Shown: piece after piece, positions 39,006 to 51,290 of the stretch | Numbering within the stretch: position 1 is the first letter of the stretch | How the letters are laid out: every line of letters begins with the position of its first letter | Assembly: GCA_024803745.1 (NCBI GenBank) | Contig: JANJXV010000159.1 | Span: 928,498-992,497, forward strand | Source of the DNA: Megascapheus bottae | Taxonomy: Eukaryota > Chordata > Mammalia > Rodentia > Geomyidae | Direction of reading: 5' to 3' | Length of the DNA stretch: 64,000 nt | Translations under genes and position numbers: made by a program | The notes under the pieces: generated by a model | Seen by the model: only the letters and a program-made list of their open reading frames with translations | The model's database searches: none | What the model was told of the DNA's origin: nothing

Positions 39006-41379
39006 CACAGAATGGAGGTGTGTGAAGTCACAGAATGGAGGTGTGTGAAGTCACAGAATGGAGGTGTTTGAAGTCACAGAATGGAAGTGTGTGAACTCAC
39101 AATGGAGGTGTGTGAAGTCACAGAATGGAGGTGTGTGAAGTCATAGAATGGAAGTGTGTGAAGTCAAAATGGAGGTGTGTGAACTCATAGAATGGAGGTG
39201 TGTGGAGTCACAGAATGGAGGTGTGTGAAGACAGAATGGAGGTGTGAAGTCATAGAAGGGTGTGGGTGAAGCCATAGAAAGGACGTGTGGGAAGTCATAG
39301 AATGGAGGTGTGTGAAGTCATAGAGTGGAGGTGAGTGAAGTCACAGATTCGAGGTCTGTGAAGTCATAGAATGTAGGTTTGTGAAGTCAAAATGGAGGTG
39401 TGTGAAGTCATAGAATGGAGGTGTTTGAAGTCACAGAATGGAGGTGTGTGAAGTCACAGAATGGAGGTGTGTGAAGACAGAATATAGGTGTATGAAGTCA
39501 CAGAATGGAGTTGTGTGAAGTCATAGAATGGAGGTATGTGAAGTCATATAGTGGAGGTGAGTGAAGTCACAGATTCCAGGTCTGTGAAGTCATAGAATGG
39601 AGGTGTGTGATGTCAGAATGGAGCTGTGCGAAGTCATAGAATAGAGGTTTGTGAAGTCAGAATGGATGTGTGTGAAGTCATAGTATGGAGGTGTGTGAAA
39701 CCATAGAATGGAGTTTTGTGAAGTCACAGAATTGAGCTATGTGAAGTCAGAATGGAGGTGTGTGAAGTCATAGAATGGAGGTGTGTGAAGTCAGAATGGA
39801 TGTGTGTCAACTCATAGAATGGAGGTGGGTGTAGTTCCAATGGAGGTTTGTGAAGTCATAGAATGGAGGTGTGTGAAGTCACAAAATGGAGGTGTGTGAA
39901 GTTATAGAATGGAGGTGTGTGAAGTCATAGAATGGATGTTTGTGAAGTAAGAATGAAGGTGTGTGAAGTCATAGAATGGAGCTGTGTGAAGTCAGAATGG
40001 AGGTGTGTGAAGTCATAGAATGGAGCTGTGTGAAGTCAGAATGGAGGTGTGTGAAGTCATAGAATGGAGTTGTGTGAAGTCATGGAATGGAGTTGTGTGA
40101 AGTCATAGAATGGAGGTGTGTGAAGTCAAACAATAGAGGAGGGTGAAGTCACAGAATGGAGGTGTGTGAAGTCACAGAATGGAAGTGTGTGAATTCAAAA
40201 AGGAGGTGTGTGAAGACAAAGAATGGAGGTGTGTGAAGTCACAGAATGGAGATGTGTGAAGTCAAAAATGTGGTGTGAGAAGTCACAAATATAGGTGTGT
40301 GAAGTCACAGAATGGAGGTTTGTGAAGTAAAAATAGAGGTGTGTTAAGTCAAAGAATGGAAGTGTGTGAAGTCCTCGAATGGAGGTATGTGAAGTCACAG
40401 AATGAAGGTGTGTGAAATCAAAATAGAGGTGTGCAAAGTCATAGAATGGAGGTGTGTGAAGTCATAATGGAGGTGTGTGAAGTCAGAATAGAGGTGTGTG
40501 AATTCATAGAATTGAGGTATGTGAAGTCACAATGGAGGTGTGTGAACTAATAGAATGGAGGTGTGTGTTGTCACAATGGAGATGTGTGAACTCATAGAAT
40601 GGAGGTGTGTGAAGTCACAGAATGGAGGTGTGTGAAGTCATAGAATGGAGTTGTGTGAAGTCATAGAATGGATGTTTGTGAAGTAAGAATGAAGGTGTGT
40701 GAAGTTATAGAATGGAGGTGTGTGAAGTCACAGAATGGAGGTGTGTGAAGTCATAGAATGGTGGTGTGTGAAGGCAGAATGGAGGTGTGTGAAGTCATAC
40801 AATGCAGGTGTCTGAAGTCATCGAATGGAGGTGTGTGAAGTCATGGAATGGAGGTGTGTGAAGTCATATAATGGTGATGTGTGAAGTCAGAATGGAGGTG
40901 TGTGAAGTCACAGAATGGAAGTGTGTGAACTCAGAATGCAGGTGTGTAAAGTCATAGATGGAGGTGTGTGAAGTCAAATATGGAGATGTGTGAAATCATA
41001 GAATGGAGTTTTGTGAAGTCATAAAATATAGCTGTGTGAAGTAAGAATGGAGGTGTGTGAAGTCAAAGAATGGAGGTGTGTGAAGTCAGAATGGAGGTGT
41101 GTGAACTCATGGAATTGAGGTGTGTGAAGTCACAGAATGGAGGTGTGTGAAGTCATAGAATGGAGGTGTGTGAAGTCACAGAATGGAGGTGTGTGATCTC
41201 AGAATGGAGGTGTATCAAGTCAGAGAATGGAGGTGTGTGAAGTCATAGTATGGAGATATGTGAAATCATGGAATGGAGGTGTGTGAAGTCATAGAATGGA
41301 GGTGTGTGAAGTCACAGAATGGAGGTGTGTGAAGTCACAGAATGGAGGTGTGTGAAGTCACAGAATGGAGGTGTGTGAA
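39006..41379 (+). repeat. Middle-domain spacer segments
   Basis: This holds a relative of the 2150-bp HOR (CATAGAAGGGTGTGGGTG near 39,250, landmarks at 39342 and about 39,559, the latter CACAGATTCC) and a 1.2-kb stretch from about 39,250 to 40,440 that is close to 46,060-47,170. An example match is CATGGAATGG at 40081 and 46850, an offset of 6769. A variant monomer AAAAATGTGGTGTGAGAAG at 40264 links it to the right domain. From 40,925 it returns to the CTCAGAATGCAGG type. Confidence 0.65.
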
Positions 41380-42413
41380 CTCAGAATGCAGGTGTGTAAA
41401 GTCATAGATGGAGGTGTGTGAAGTCATAGTATGGAGATGTGTGAAATCATAGAATGGAGTTTTGTGAAGTCACAGAAAGGAGCTGTGTGAAGTAAGAATG
41501 GAGGTGTGAAGTCAAAGAATGTAGGTGTGTGAAGTCAGAATGGAGGTGTGTGAACTCATAAATGGAGGTGTGTGAAGTCACAGAATGGAGGTGTGTGAAC
41601 TCATCTAATGGAGGTGTGTGAAGTCACAGAATGGAGGTGTGTGAAGTCATAGAATGGAGGTGTGTGAAGTCAAAGAATGGAGGTGTGTGATCTCAGAATG
41701 GAGGTGTATCAAGTCAGAGAATGGAGGTGTGTGAAGTCATAGCATGGAGATATGTGAAATCATAGAATGGAGTTGTGTGAAGTCATAGAATTGAGGTGTG
41801 TGAAGTCACAGAATTGAGGTGTGTTAAGTCACAGAATGGAGGTGTGTGAAGTCAGAGAATGGAGGTGTTTGAAGTCAGTATGGAGGTGTGTGAAGTCATA
41901 GAATGGAGGTGTGTGAAGTCACAGAATGGAGGTGTGTGAAGTCACAGAATGGAGGTGTGTGAAGTCACAGAATGGAGATGTATGAAGTCAGAATGGAGGT
42001 GTGTGAAGTCATATAATGGAGATGTGTGAAGTCAGAATGGAGGTGTGTGAAGTCACAGAATGGAAGTGTGTGAACTCAGAATGCAGGTGTGTAAAGTCAT
42101 AGATGGAATTGTGTGAAGTCAAATATGGAGATGTGTGAAATCATAGAATGGAGTTTTGTGAAGTCACAAAATATAGCTGTGTGAAGTAAGAATGGAGGTG
42201 TGTGAAGTCAAAGAATGGAGGTCTGTGACGTCACAGAATGGAGGTGTGTGAAGTCATAGAATGGAGGTGTGTGAAGTCACAGAATGGAGGTGTGTGATGT
42301 CAGAATGGAGGTGTATCAAGTCAGAGAATGGAGGTGTGTGAAGTCATAGCATGGAGATATGTGAAATCATGGAATGGAGGTGTGTGAAGTCATAGAATGG
42401 AGGTGTGTGTAGT
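41380..42413 (+). repeat. 1.03-kb segment, second copy
   Basis: Counterpart of 37970-39005. Both copies end in CATGGAATGGAGG after GAGATATGTGAAATC and then diverge. The total repeat interval is about 3.4 kb, but only this third of it is clearly shared. Confidence 0.78.
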
Positions 42414-42529
42414 CATAGAATGGAAGTGTGTAAAGTCATAGAATGGAGGTGTGTGAAATCAAAGAATGGAGGTGTGTGAAGTCACAGAATGGAAGTGTGT
42501 GAACTCACAATGGAGGTGTGTGAAGTCAC

Positions 42530-44679
42530 AGAATGGAGGTGTGTGAAGTCATAGAATGGAAGTGTGTAAAGTCATAGAATGGAGGTGTGTGAAGTCAAAG
42601 AATGGAGGTGTGTGAAGTCACAGAATGGAAGTGTGTGAACTCACAGTGGAGGTGTGTGAAGTCACAGAATGGAGGTGTGTGAAGTCATAGAATGGAGGTG
42701 TGTGAAGTCAAAATGGAGGTGTGTGAACTCATAGAATGGAGGTGTGTGAAGTCACAGAATGGATGTGTGTGAAGACAGAATGGAGGTGTGAAGTCATAGA
42801 AGGGGGTGGGTGAAGTCATAGAAAGGAGGTGTGGGAAGTCATAGAATGGAGGTGTGTTTAGTCATAGAGTGGAGGTGAGTGAAGTCACAGATTCGAGGTC
42901 TATGAAGTCATAGAATGGAGGTTTGTGAAGTCAGAATGGAGGTGTGTGAAGTCATAGAATGGAGGTGTTTGAAGTCACAGAATGGAGGTGTGTGAAGTCA
43001 CAGAATGGAGGTGTGTGAAGACAGAATATAGGTGTATGAAGTCACAGAATGGAGGTGTGTGAAGTCATAGAATGGAGGTATGTGAAGTCATATAGTGGAG
43101 GTGAGTGAAGTCACAGATTCGAGGTATGTGAAGTCATAGAATGGAGGTGTGTGATGTCAGAATGGAGGTGTGCGAAGTCACAGAATAGAGGTTTGTGAAG
43201 TCAGAATGGATGTGTGTGAAGTCATAGTATGGAGGTGTGTGAAATCATAGAATGGAGTTTTGTGAAGTCACAGAATTGAGCTGTGTGAAGTCAGAATGGA
43301 GGTGTGTGAAGTCATAGAATGGAGGTGTGTGAAGTCAGAATGGAGGTGTGTCAACTCATAGAATGGAGGTGGGTGTAGTTCCAATGGAGTTTTGTGAAGT
43401 CATAGAATGGAGGTGTGTGAAGTCACAAAATGGAGGTGTGTGAAGTTATAGAATGGAGGTGTGTGAAGTCATAGAATGGATGTTTGTGAAGTAAGAATGA
43501 AGGTGTGTGAAGTCATAGAATGGAGCTGTGTGAAGTCAGAATGGAGGTGTGTGAAGTCATAGAATGGAGCTGTGTGAAGTCAGAATGGAGGTGTGTGAAC
43601 TCATAGAATGGAGGTGGGTGTAGTTCCAATGGAGGTTTGTGAAGTCATAGAATGGAGGTGTGTGAAGTCATAGAATGGAAGTGTGTAAAGTCATAGAATG
43701 GAGGTGTTTGAAGTCAAAGAATGGAGGTGTGTGAAGTCACAGAATGGAAGTGTGTGAACTCACAGTGGAGGTGTGTGAAGTCACAGAATGGAGGTGTGTG
43801 AAGTCATAGAATGGAGGTGTGTGAAGTCAAAATGGAGGTGTGTGAACTCATAGAAAGGAGGTGTGTGAAGTCACAGAATGGAGGTGTGTGAAGACAGAAT
43901 GGAGGTGTGAAGTCATAGAAGGGGGTGGGTGAAGTCATAGAAAGGAGGTGTGGGAAGTCATAGAATGCAGGTGTGTGAAGTCATAGAGTGGAGGTGAGTG
44001 AAGTCACAGATTCGAGGTCTGTGAAGTCATAGAATGGAGGTTTGTGAAGTCAGAATGGAGGTGTGTGAAGTCATAGAATGGAGGTGTTTGAAGTCACAGA
44101 ATGTAGGTGTGTGAAGTCACAGAATGGAGGTGTGTGAAGACAGAATGTAGGTGTATGAAGTCACAGAATGGAGGTGTGTGAAGTCATAGAATGGAGGTAT
44201 GTGAAGTCATATAGTGGAGGTGAGTGAAGTCACAGATTCGAGGTCTGTGAAGTCATAGAATGGAAGTGTGTGATGTCAGAATGGAGATGTGCGAAGTCAT
44301 AGAATAGAGGTTTGTGAAGTCAGAAGGGAGGTGTGTGAAGTCATAGTATGGAGGTGTGTGAAATCATAGAATGGAATTTTGTGAAGTCACAGAATTGAGC
44401 TGTGTGAAGACAGAATGGAGGTGTGTGAAGTCATAGAATGGAGGTGTGTGAAGTCAGAATGGAGGTGTGTGAACTCATAGAATGGAGGTGGGTGTAGTTC
44501 CAATGGAGGTTTGTGAAGTCATAGAATGGAGGTGTGTGAAGTCACAAAATGGAGGTGTGTGAAGTTATAGAATGGAGGTGTGTGAAGTCAAAGAATGGAT
44601 GTTTGTGAAGTAAGAATGAAGGTGTGTGAAGTCATAGAATGGAGCTGTGTGAAGTCAGAATGGAGGTGTGTGAAGTCAT
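42530..44679 (+). repeat. 2150-bp HOR, first tandem copy
   Basis: It aligns with 44680-46838 at a constant offset of 2150. It consists of two related subunits of 1119 and 1031 bp, each with GAAGTCATAGAAGGGGG (42791, 43910), CACAGATTCG twice (42886 and 43112; 44005 and 44231), GTGTAGTTCCAATGG and GAACTCACAGTGG. Subunit differences such as GTGTTTAGTC against GTGTGAAGTC repeat faithfully in the second HOR copy. Confidence 0.88.
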
Positions 44680-46838
44680 AGAATGGAGGTGTGTGAAGTC
44701 ATAGAATGGAAGTGTGTAAAGTCATAGAATGGAGGTGTGTGAAGTCAAAGAATGGAGGTGTGTGAAGTCACAGAATGGAAGTGTGTGAACTCACAGTGGA
44801 GGTGTGTGAAGTCACAGAATGGAGGTGTGTGAAGTCATAGAATGGAGGTGTGTGAAGTCAAAATGGAGGTGTGTGAACTCATAGAATGGAGGTGTGTGAA
44901 GTCACAGAATGGATGTGTGTGAAGACAGAATGGAGGTGTGAAGTCATAGAAGGGGGTGGGTGAAGTCATAGAAAGGAGGTGTGGGAAGTCATAGAATGGA
45001 GGTGTGTTTAGTCATAGAGTGGAGGTGAGTGAAGTCACAGATTCGAGGTCTGTGAAGTCATAGAATGGAGGTTTGTGAAGTCAGAATGGAGGTGTGTGAA
45101 GTCATAGAATGGAGGTGTTTGAAGTCACAGAATGGAGGTGTGTGAAGTCACAGAATGGAGGTGTGTGAAGACAGAATATAGGTGTATGAAGTCACAGAAT
45201 GGAGGTGTGTGAAGTCATAGAATGGAGGTATGTGAAGTCATATAGTGGAGGTGAGTGAAGTCACAGATTCGAGGTCTGTGAAGTCATAGAATGGAGGTGT
45301 GTGATGTCAGAATGGAGGTGTGCGAAGTCACAGAATAGAGGTTTGTGAAGTCAGAATGGATGTGTGTGAAGTCATAGTATGGAGGTGTGTGAAATCATAG
45401 AATGGAGTTTTGTGAAGTCACAGAATTGAGCTGTGTGAAGTCAGAATGGAGGTGTGTGAAGTCATAGAATGGAGGTGTGTGAAGTCAGAATGGAGGTGTG
45501 TCAACTCATAGAATGGAGGTGGGTGTAGTTCCAATGGAGTTTTGTGAAGTCATAGAATGGAGGTGTGTGAAGTCACAAAATGGAGGTGTGTGAAGTTATA
45601 GAATGGAGGTGTGTGAAGTCATAGAATGGATGTTTGTGAAGTAAGAATGAAGGTGTGTGAAGTCATAGAATGGAGCTGTGTGAAGTCAGAATGGAGGTGT
45701 GTGAAGTCATAGAATGGAGCTGTGTGAAGTCAGAATGGAGGTGTGTGAACTCATAGAATGGAGGTGGGTGTAGTTCCAATGGAGGTTTGTGAAGTCATAG
45801 AATGGAGGTGTGTGAAGTCATAGAATGGAAGTGTGTAAAGTCATAGAATGGAGGTGTTTGAAGTCAAAGAATGGAGGTGTGTGAAGTCACAGAATGGAAG
45901 TGTGTGAACTCACAGTGGAGGTGTGTGAAGTCACAGAATGGATGTGTGTGAAGTCATAGAATGGAGGTGTGTGAAGTCAAAATGGAGGTGTGTGAACTCA
46001 TAGAAAGGAGGTGTGTGAAGTCACAGAATGGAGGTGTGTGAAGACAGAATGGAGGTGTGAAGTCATAGAAGGGGGTGGGTGAAGTCATAGAAAGGAGGTG
46101 TGGGAAGTCATAGAATGCAGGTGTGTGAAGTCATAGAGTGGAGGTGAGTGAAGTCACAGATTCGAGGTCTGTGAAGTCATAGAATGGAGGTTTGTGAAGT
46201 CAGAATGGAGGTGTGTGAAGTCATAGAATGGAGGTGTTTGAAGTCACAGAATGTAGGTGTGTGAAGTCACAGAATGGAGGTGTGTGAAGACAGAATGTAG
46301 GTGTATGAAGTCACAGAATGGAGGTGTGTGAAGTCATAGAATGGAGGTATGTGAAGTCATATAGTGGAGGTGAGTGAAGTCACAGATTCGAGGTCTGTGA
46401 AGTCATAGAATGGAAGTGTGTGATGTCAGAATGGAGATGTGCGAAGTCATAGAATAGAGGTTTGTGAAGTCAGAAGGGAGGTGTGTGAAGTCATAGTATG
46501 GAGGTGTGTGAAATCATAGAATGGAATTTTGTGAAGTCACAGAATTGAGCTGTGTGAAGTCAGAATGGAGGTGTGTGAAGTCATAGAATGGAGGTGTGTG
46601 AAGTAAGAATGGAGGTGTGTGAACTCATAGAATGGAGGTGGGTGTAGTTCCAATGGAGGTTTGTGAAGTCATAGAATGGAGGTGTGTGAAGTCACAAAAT
46701 GGAGGTGTGTGAAGTTATAGAATGGAGGTGTGTGAAGTCAAAGAATGGATGTTTGTGAAGTAAGAATGAAGGTGTGTGAAGTCATAGAATGGAGCTGTGT
46801 GAAGTCAGAATGGAGGTGTGTGAAGTCATAGAATGGAG
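44680..46838 (+). repeat. 2150-bp HOR, second tandem copy
   Basis: Direct copy of 42530-44679, with landmarks at 45036, 45262, 46155 and 46381. The few differences seen include CACAGAATGGATGTG near 45,935 against CACAGAATGGAGGTG, and GTGAAGTAAGAATGG near 46,600 against GTGAAGTCAGAATGG. It ends at GAATGGAGTTGTGTG followed by CATGGAATGG. Confidence 0.87.
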
Positions 46839-47410
46839 TTGTGTGAAGTCATGGAATGGAGTTGTGTGAAGTCATAGAATGGAGGTGTGTGAAGTCAAAC
46901 AATAGAGGAGGGTGAAGTCACAGAATGGTGGTGTGTGAAGTCACAGAAGGGAAGTGTGTGAAGTCAAAAAGGAGGTGTGTGAAGACACAGAATGGAGGTG
47001 TGTGAAGTCACAGAATGGAGATGTGTGAAGTCACAGAATGGAGGTGTGTGAAGTAAAAACAGAGGTGTGTTAAGTCAAAGAATGGAAGTGTGTGAAGTCC
47101 TCGAATGGAGGTATGTGAAGTCACAGAATGGAGGTGTGTGAAATCAAAATAGAGGTGTGCAAAGTCATAGAATGGAGGTGTGTGAAGTCAGAATGGAGGT
47201 GTGTGAAGTCATAGAATGGAGGTGTGTGAAGACAGAATAGAGGTGTGTGAAGTCATAGAATGGAGGTGTGTGAAGTCAGAATAGAGGTGTGTGAACTCAT
47301 AGAATGGAGGTGTGTTTTGTCACAATGGAGGTGTGTGAAATCATAGAATGGAGGTGTGTGAAGTCACAGAATGGAGGTGTGTGAAGTCATAGAATGGAGG
47401 TGTGTGAAGT
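46839..47410 (+). repeat. Segment shared with 40,070-40,600 and 49,870-50,180
   Basis: CATGGAATGG, CAAACAATAGAGGAGGG and CCTCGAATGGAGGTATG appear here and near 40,081-40,390. The part from 47101 matches 49870-50180 at an offset of 2769, including GTGCAAAGTCATAG and GTGTTTTGTCACAATGG. It bridges the middle and right domains. Confidence 0.72.
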
Positions 47411-49059
47411 CATATATTGGAGGTGTGTGAAGTCAAAATGGATATGTGAAGTCACAGAATGGAGGTGTGTGAAGTCATATATTGGAGGTGTGTGTAGTCA
47501 AAATGGATGTGTGAAGTCATAGAATGGAAGTGTGTGAAATCATAGAATGAGGGTGTGTGACGTCATAGAATGGAGGTGTGTGAAGTCACAGAATGGAGGT
47601 GTGTGAAGTCAGAGAATGGAAGTGTGTGTAGTCACAGAATGGAGATGTGTGAAGCCACAGAATTGAGGTGTGTGAAGTCACAGAATGGAGGTGTGTGAAC
47701 TCAGAATGGACGTGTGTGAAGTCACAGAATGGAGGTGTGTGAAGTCATATATTGGAGGTGTGTGAAGTCAAAATGGATGTGTGAAGTCATAGAATGGAAG
47801 TGTGTGAAATCATAGAATGAGGGTGTGTGACGTCATAGAATGGAGGTGTGTGAATCACAGAATGGAATTGTGTGAAGTCACAGAATGGAGGTGTGTGAAG
47901 TCACAGAATGGAGATGTGTGAAGTCAAAAAGGTGGTGTGAGAAGTCACAAATGTAAGTGTGTGAAGTCACAGAATGGAGGTGTGTGAAGTGACAGAATGG
48001 AGGTGTGTGAAGTCAAAAAGGAGGTGTGTGAAGTCACAGAATGGAGGTGTGGGAAGTCATAGCATGGAGGTATGTGAAATCATAGAATGGAAGTGTGTGA
48101 AGTCATAGAATGGAGGTGTGTGAAGTCATACAATGAAGGTGTGTGAAGTCATAGAATGGAGGTGTGTGAAGTCGCAGAATGGAGGTTTGTGAAGTCATAG
48201 AATGGAGGTATGTGAAGACAAATTGGAGGGGTGTGAAGTCGGAGAATGGAGGTGTGTGAAGTCACAGAATGGAGATGAGAGAAGTCACAGAATGGAGGTG
48301 TGTGAAGTCACAGAATGGAGGTGTGTGAAGTCATAGAATGGAGGTGTGTGAAGTCATAGAATGTATGTTTGTGAAGTAAGAATGAAGGTGTGTGAAGTCA
48401 TAGAATGGAGCTGTGTGAAGTCACACAATGGAGGTGTGTGAAGTCATAGAATGGAGGTGTGTGAAGTCATAGAATAGAGGTGTGTGAAGTCATAGAATGG
48501 AGGTGTGTGAAGTCACATAATGGAGATGTGTGAAGTCAGAATGGAGGTGTGTGAAGTCAAAAAGTTGGTGTGAGAAGTCACAAATGTAAGGGTGTGAAGT
48601 CACAGAATGTAGGTGTGTGAAGACAAAATGGAGGTGTGTGAAGTCAAAGAATGTAGGAGTGTGAAATCGAATGGAGGTGTGTGAACTCATAGAATGGAGG
48701 CGAGTGACGTCACAATGGAAGTGTGTGAAGTCATAGAATGGAGGTGTGTGAAGTCATAGAATGGAGGTGTGTGAAGTCACAGAATGGAAGTGTTTGAAGT
48801 CATAGAATGGAGTTGTGTGAAGTCATAGAATGGAAGTGTGTGAAGTCACACAATGTAGGTGTGTGAAGTCACAGAATGTAGTTGTGTGAAGTCACAGAAT
48901 GGAGGTGTGTGAACTCAGAATGGAGGTTTGTGAAGTCACAGAATGGAGGTGTTTGAAGTCATAGAATGGAAGTGTGTGAAGACAAAGAATGGAGGTGTGT
49001 GAAGTCAGAATGGAGATGTGTGAAGTCACCGAATGGAGTTGTGTGTACTCAGAATGGAG
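47411..49059 (+). repeat. Start of right domain, patchwork of later HOR parts
   Basis: CATATATTGG, then GTCAAAATGGAT and GAATGAGGGTGTGTGACG, recurs at 47476 and 47746 (period 270), and the same block returns at about 50,347-50,650 (offset 2882). From about 48,060 the sequence has the order later found in the regular 3.1-3.3-kb HOR: 48490-48690 matches 56002-56202, including AAAAAGTTGGTGTGAGAAG at 48559. It is likely a displaced copy of that HOR. Confidence 0.7.
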
Positions 49060-51290
49060 GTGTGTGAAGTCACAGAATGGAGGTTTGTGAAGTCATAGAA
49101 TGGAGGTTTGTGACGTCATAGAATGGATGTTTCTGAAGTAAAAATGAAGGTGTGTGAAGTCATAGAATGGAGGTGTGTGAAGTCACAGAATGGAGGTGTG
49201 TGAAGTCAGAATGAAGGTGTGTAGTCATAGATTGGAGGTGGGTGAAGTCATAGAAATGAGGTGTGGGAAGTCATAGAATGGAGGAGTGTTAAGTCATAGA
49301 GTGCAGGTGATTGAAGTCACAGATTCGAGGTCTGTGAAGTCATAGAATGGAGGTATGTGATGTCAGAATGGAGGTGTGCGAAGTCATAGAATAGAGATGT
49401 GTGAAGGCAGAATGGAGGTGTGTGAAGCCATAGATGGACTTGTGTGAAGTCATATTATGGAGGAGTGTGAAATCATAGAAAGGTTTTTTGTGAAGTCACA
49501 GAATGGAGCTGTGTGAATTGAGAATGGAAGTCAAAATGGAGGAGTGTGACGTCAAAAAATGGAGGTGTGTGAAGTCATAGAATGGAGGTGTGTGAAGTCA
49601 TATAATGGAGGGGTGTGAAGTCACAGACTGGAGGTGTGTGTAGTCACAGAATGGAGGTTTGTGAAGTCATAGAATGGAGGTATGTGAAGTCAAATTGGAG
49701 GGGTGTGAAGTCGGAGAATGGAGGTGTGTGAAGTCACAGAATGGAGATGTGTGAAGTCAAAAATGTGGTGTGAGAAGTCACAAATGTAGGTGTGTGAAGT
49801 CACAAAATGGAGGTGTGTGAAGTAAAAAGAGAGGTGTGTTAAGTCAAAGAATGGAAGTGTGTGAAGTCCTCGAATGGAGGTATGTGAAGTCACAGAATGG
49901 AGGTGTGTGAAATCAAAATAGAGGTGTGCAAAGTCATAGAATGGAGGTGTGTGAAGTCAGAATGGAGGTGTGTGAAGTCATAGAATGGAGGTGTGTGAAG
50001 TCAGAATAGAGGTGTGTGAAGTCATAGAATGGAGGTGTGTGAAGTCAGAATAGAGGTGTGTGAACTCATAGAATGGAGGTGTGTTTTGTCACAATGGAGG
50101 TGTGTGAAATCATAGAATGGAGGTGTGTGAAGTCACAGAATGGAGGTGTGTGAAGTCATAGAATGGAGGTGTGTGAAATCATAGAATGGATGTTTGTGAA
50201 GTAAGAATGAAGGTGTGTGAAGTCATAGAATGGAGGTGTGTGAAGTCAGAGAATGGAGGTGTGTGAAGTCAGAATGGAGGTGTGGGAAGTCACAGAATGG
50301 AGGTGTGTGAACTCAGAATGGAGGTGTGTAAAGTCACAGAATGGAGGTGTGTGAAGTCATATATTGGAGGTGTGTGAAGTCAAAATGGATGTGTGAAGTC
50401 ATAGAATGGAAGTGTGTGAAATCATAGAATGAGGGTGTGTGACGTCATAGAATGGAGGTGTGTGAAGTCACAGAATGGAGGTGTGTGAAGTCAGAGAATG
50501 GAAGTGTGTGTAGTCACAGAATGGAGATGTGTGAAGCCACAGAATTGAGGTGTGTGAAGTCACAGAATGGAGGTGTGTGAACTCAGAATGGACGTGTGTG
50601 AAGTCACAGAATGGAGGTGTGTGAAGTCATATATTGGAGGTGTGTGAAGTCATAGAATGGAGGTTTGTGACGTCATAGAATGGATGTTTCTGAAGTAAAA
50701 ATGAAGGTGTGTGAAGTCATAGAATGGAGGTGTGTGAAGTCACAGAATGGAGGTGTGTGAAGTCAGAATGGAGGTGTGTAGTCATAGACTGGAGGTGGGT
50801 GAAGTCATAGAAAAGAGGTGTGGGAAGTCATAGAATGGAGGAGTGTGAAGTCATAGAGTGCAGGTGATTGAAGTCACAGATTCGAGGTCTGTGAAGTCAT
50901 AGAATGGAGGTATGTGATGTCAGAATGGAGGTGTGCGAAGTCATAGAACAGAGATGTGTGAAGGCAGAATGGAGGTGTGTGAAGCCATAGATGGACTTGT
51001 GTGAAGTCATATTATGGAGGTGTGTGAAATCATAGAAAGTTTTTTTGTGAAGTCACAGAATGGAGCTGTGTGAATTGAGAATGGAAGTCAAAATGGAGGA
51101 GTGTGACGTCAAAAAATGGAGGTGTGTGAAGTCATAGAATGGAGGTGTGTGAAGTCATATAATGGAGGGGTGTGAAGTCACAGAATGGAGGTGTGTGTAG
51201 TCACAGAATGGAGGTTTGTGAAGTCATAGAATGGAGGTATGTGAAGTCAAATTGGAGGGGTGTGAAATCGAAGAATGGAGGTGTGTGAAG
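49060..51290 (+). repeat. About 0.67-kb segment present twice, 1557 bp apart
   Basis: The block 49,060-49,730 is matched at about 50,620-51,290. Shared markers are TGGATGTTTCTGAAGTAAAA, GTGTAGTCATAGA, CAGGTGATTGAAG, CATAGATGGACTTG and GTGAATTGAGAATGG. The landmark CACAGATTCG is at 49318 and about 50,877. Between them lie 49870-50180 (copy of 47101 onward) and 50,347-50,650 (copy of 47,465 onward). Confidence 0.75.

Noticed and set aside
51037..51048. T-run (AGTTTTTTTGTG) as a terminator
   Set aside because: It has no hairpin before it and no gene. It is a mutated monomer whose partner near 49,484 has a shorter T-run.
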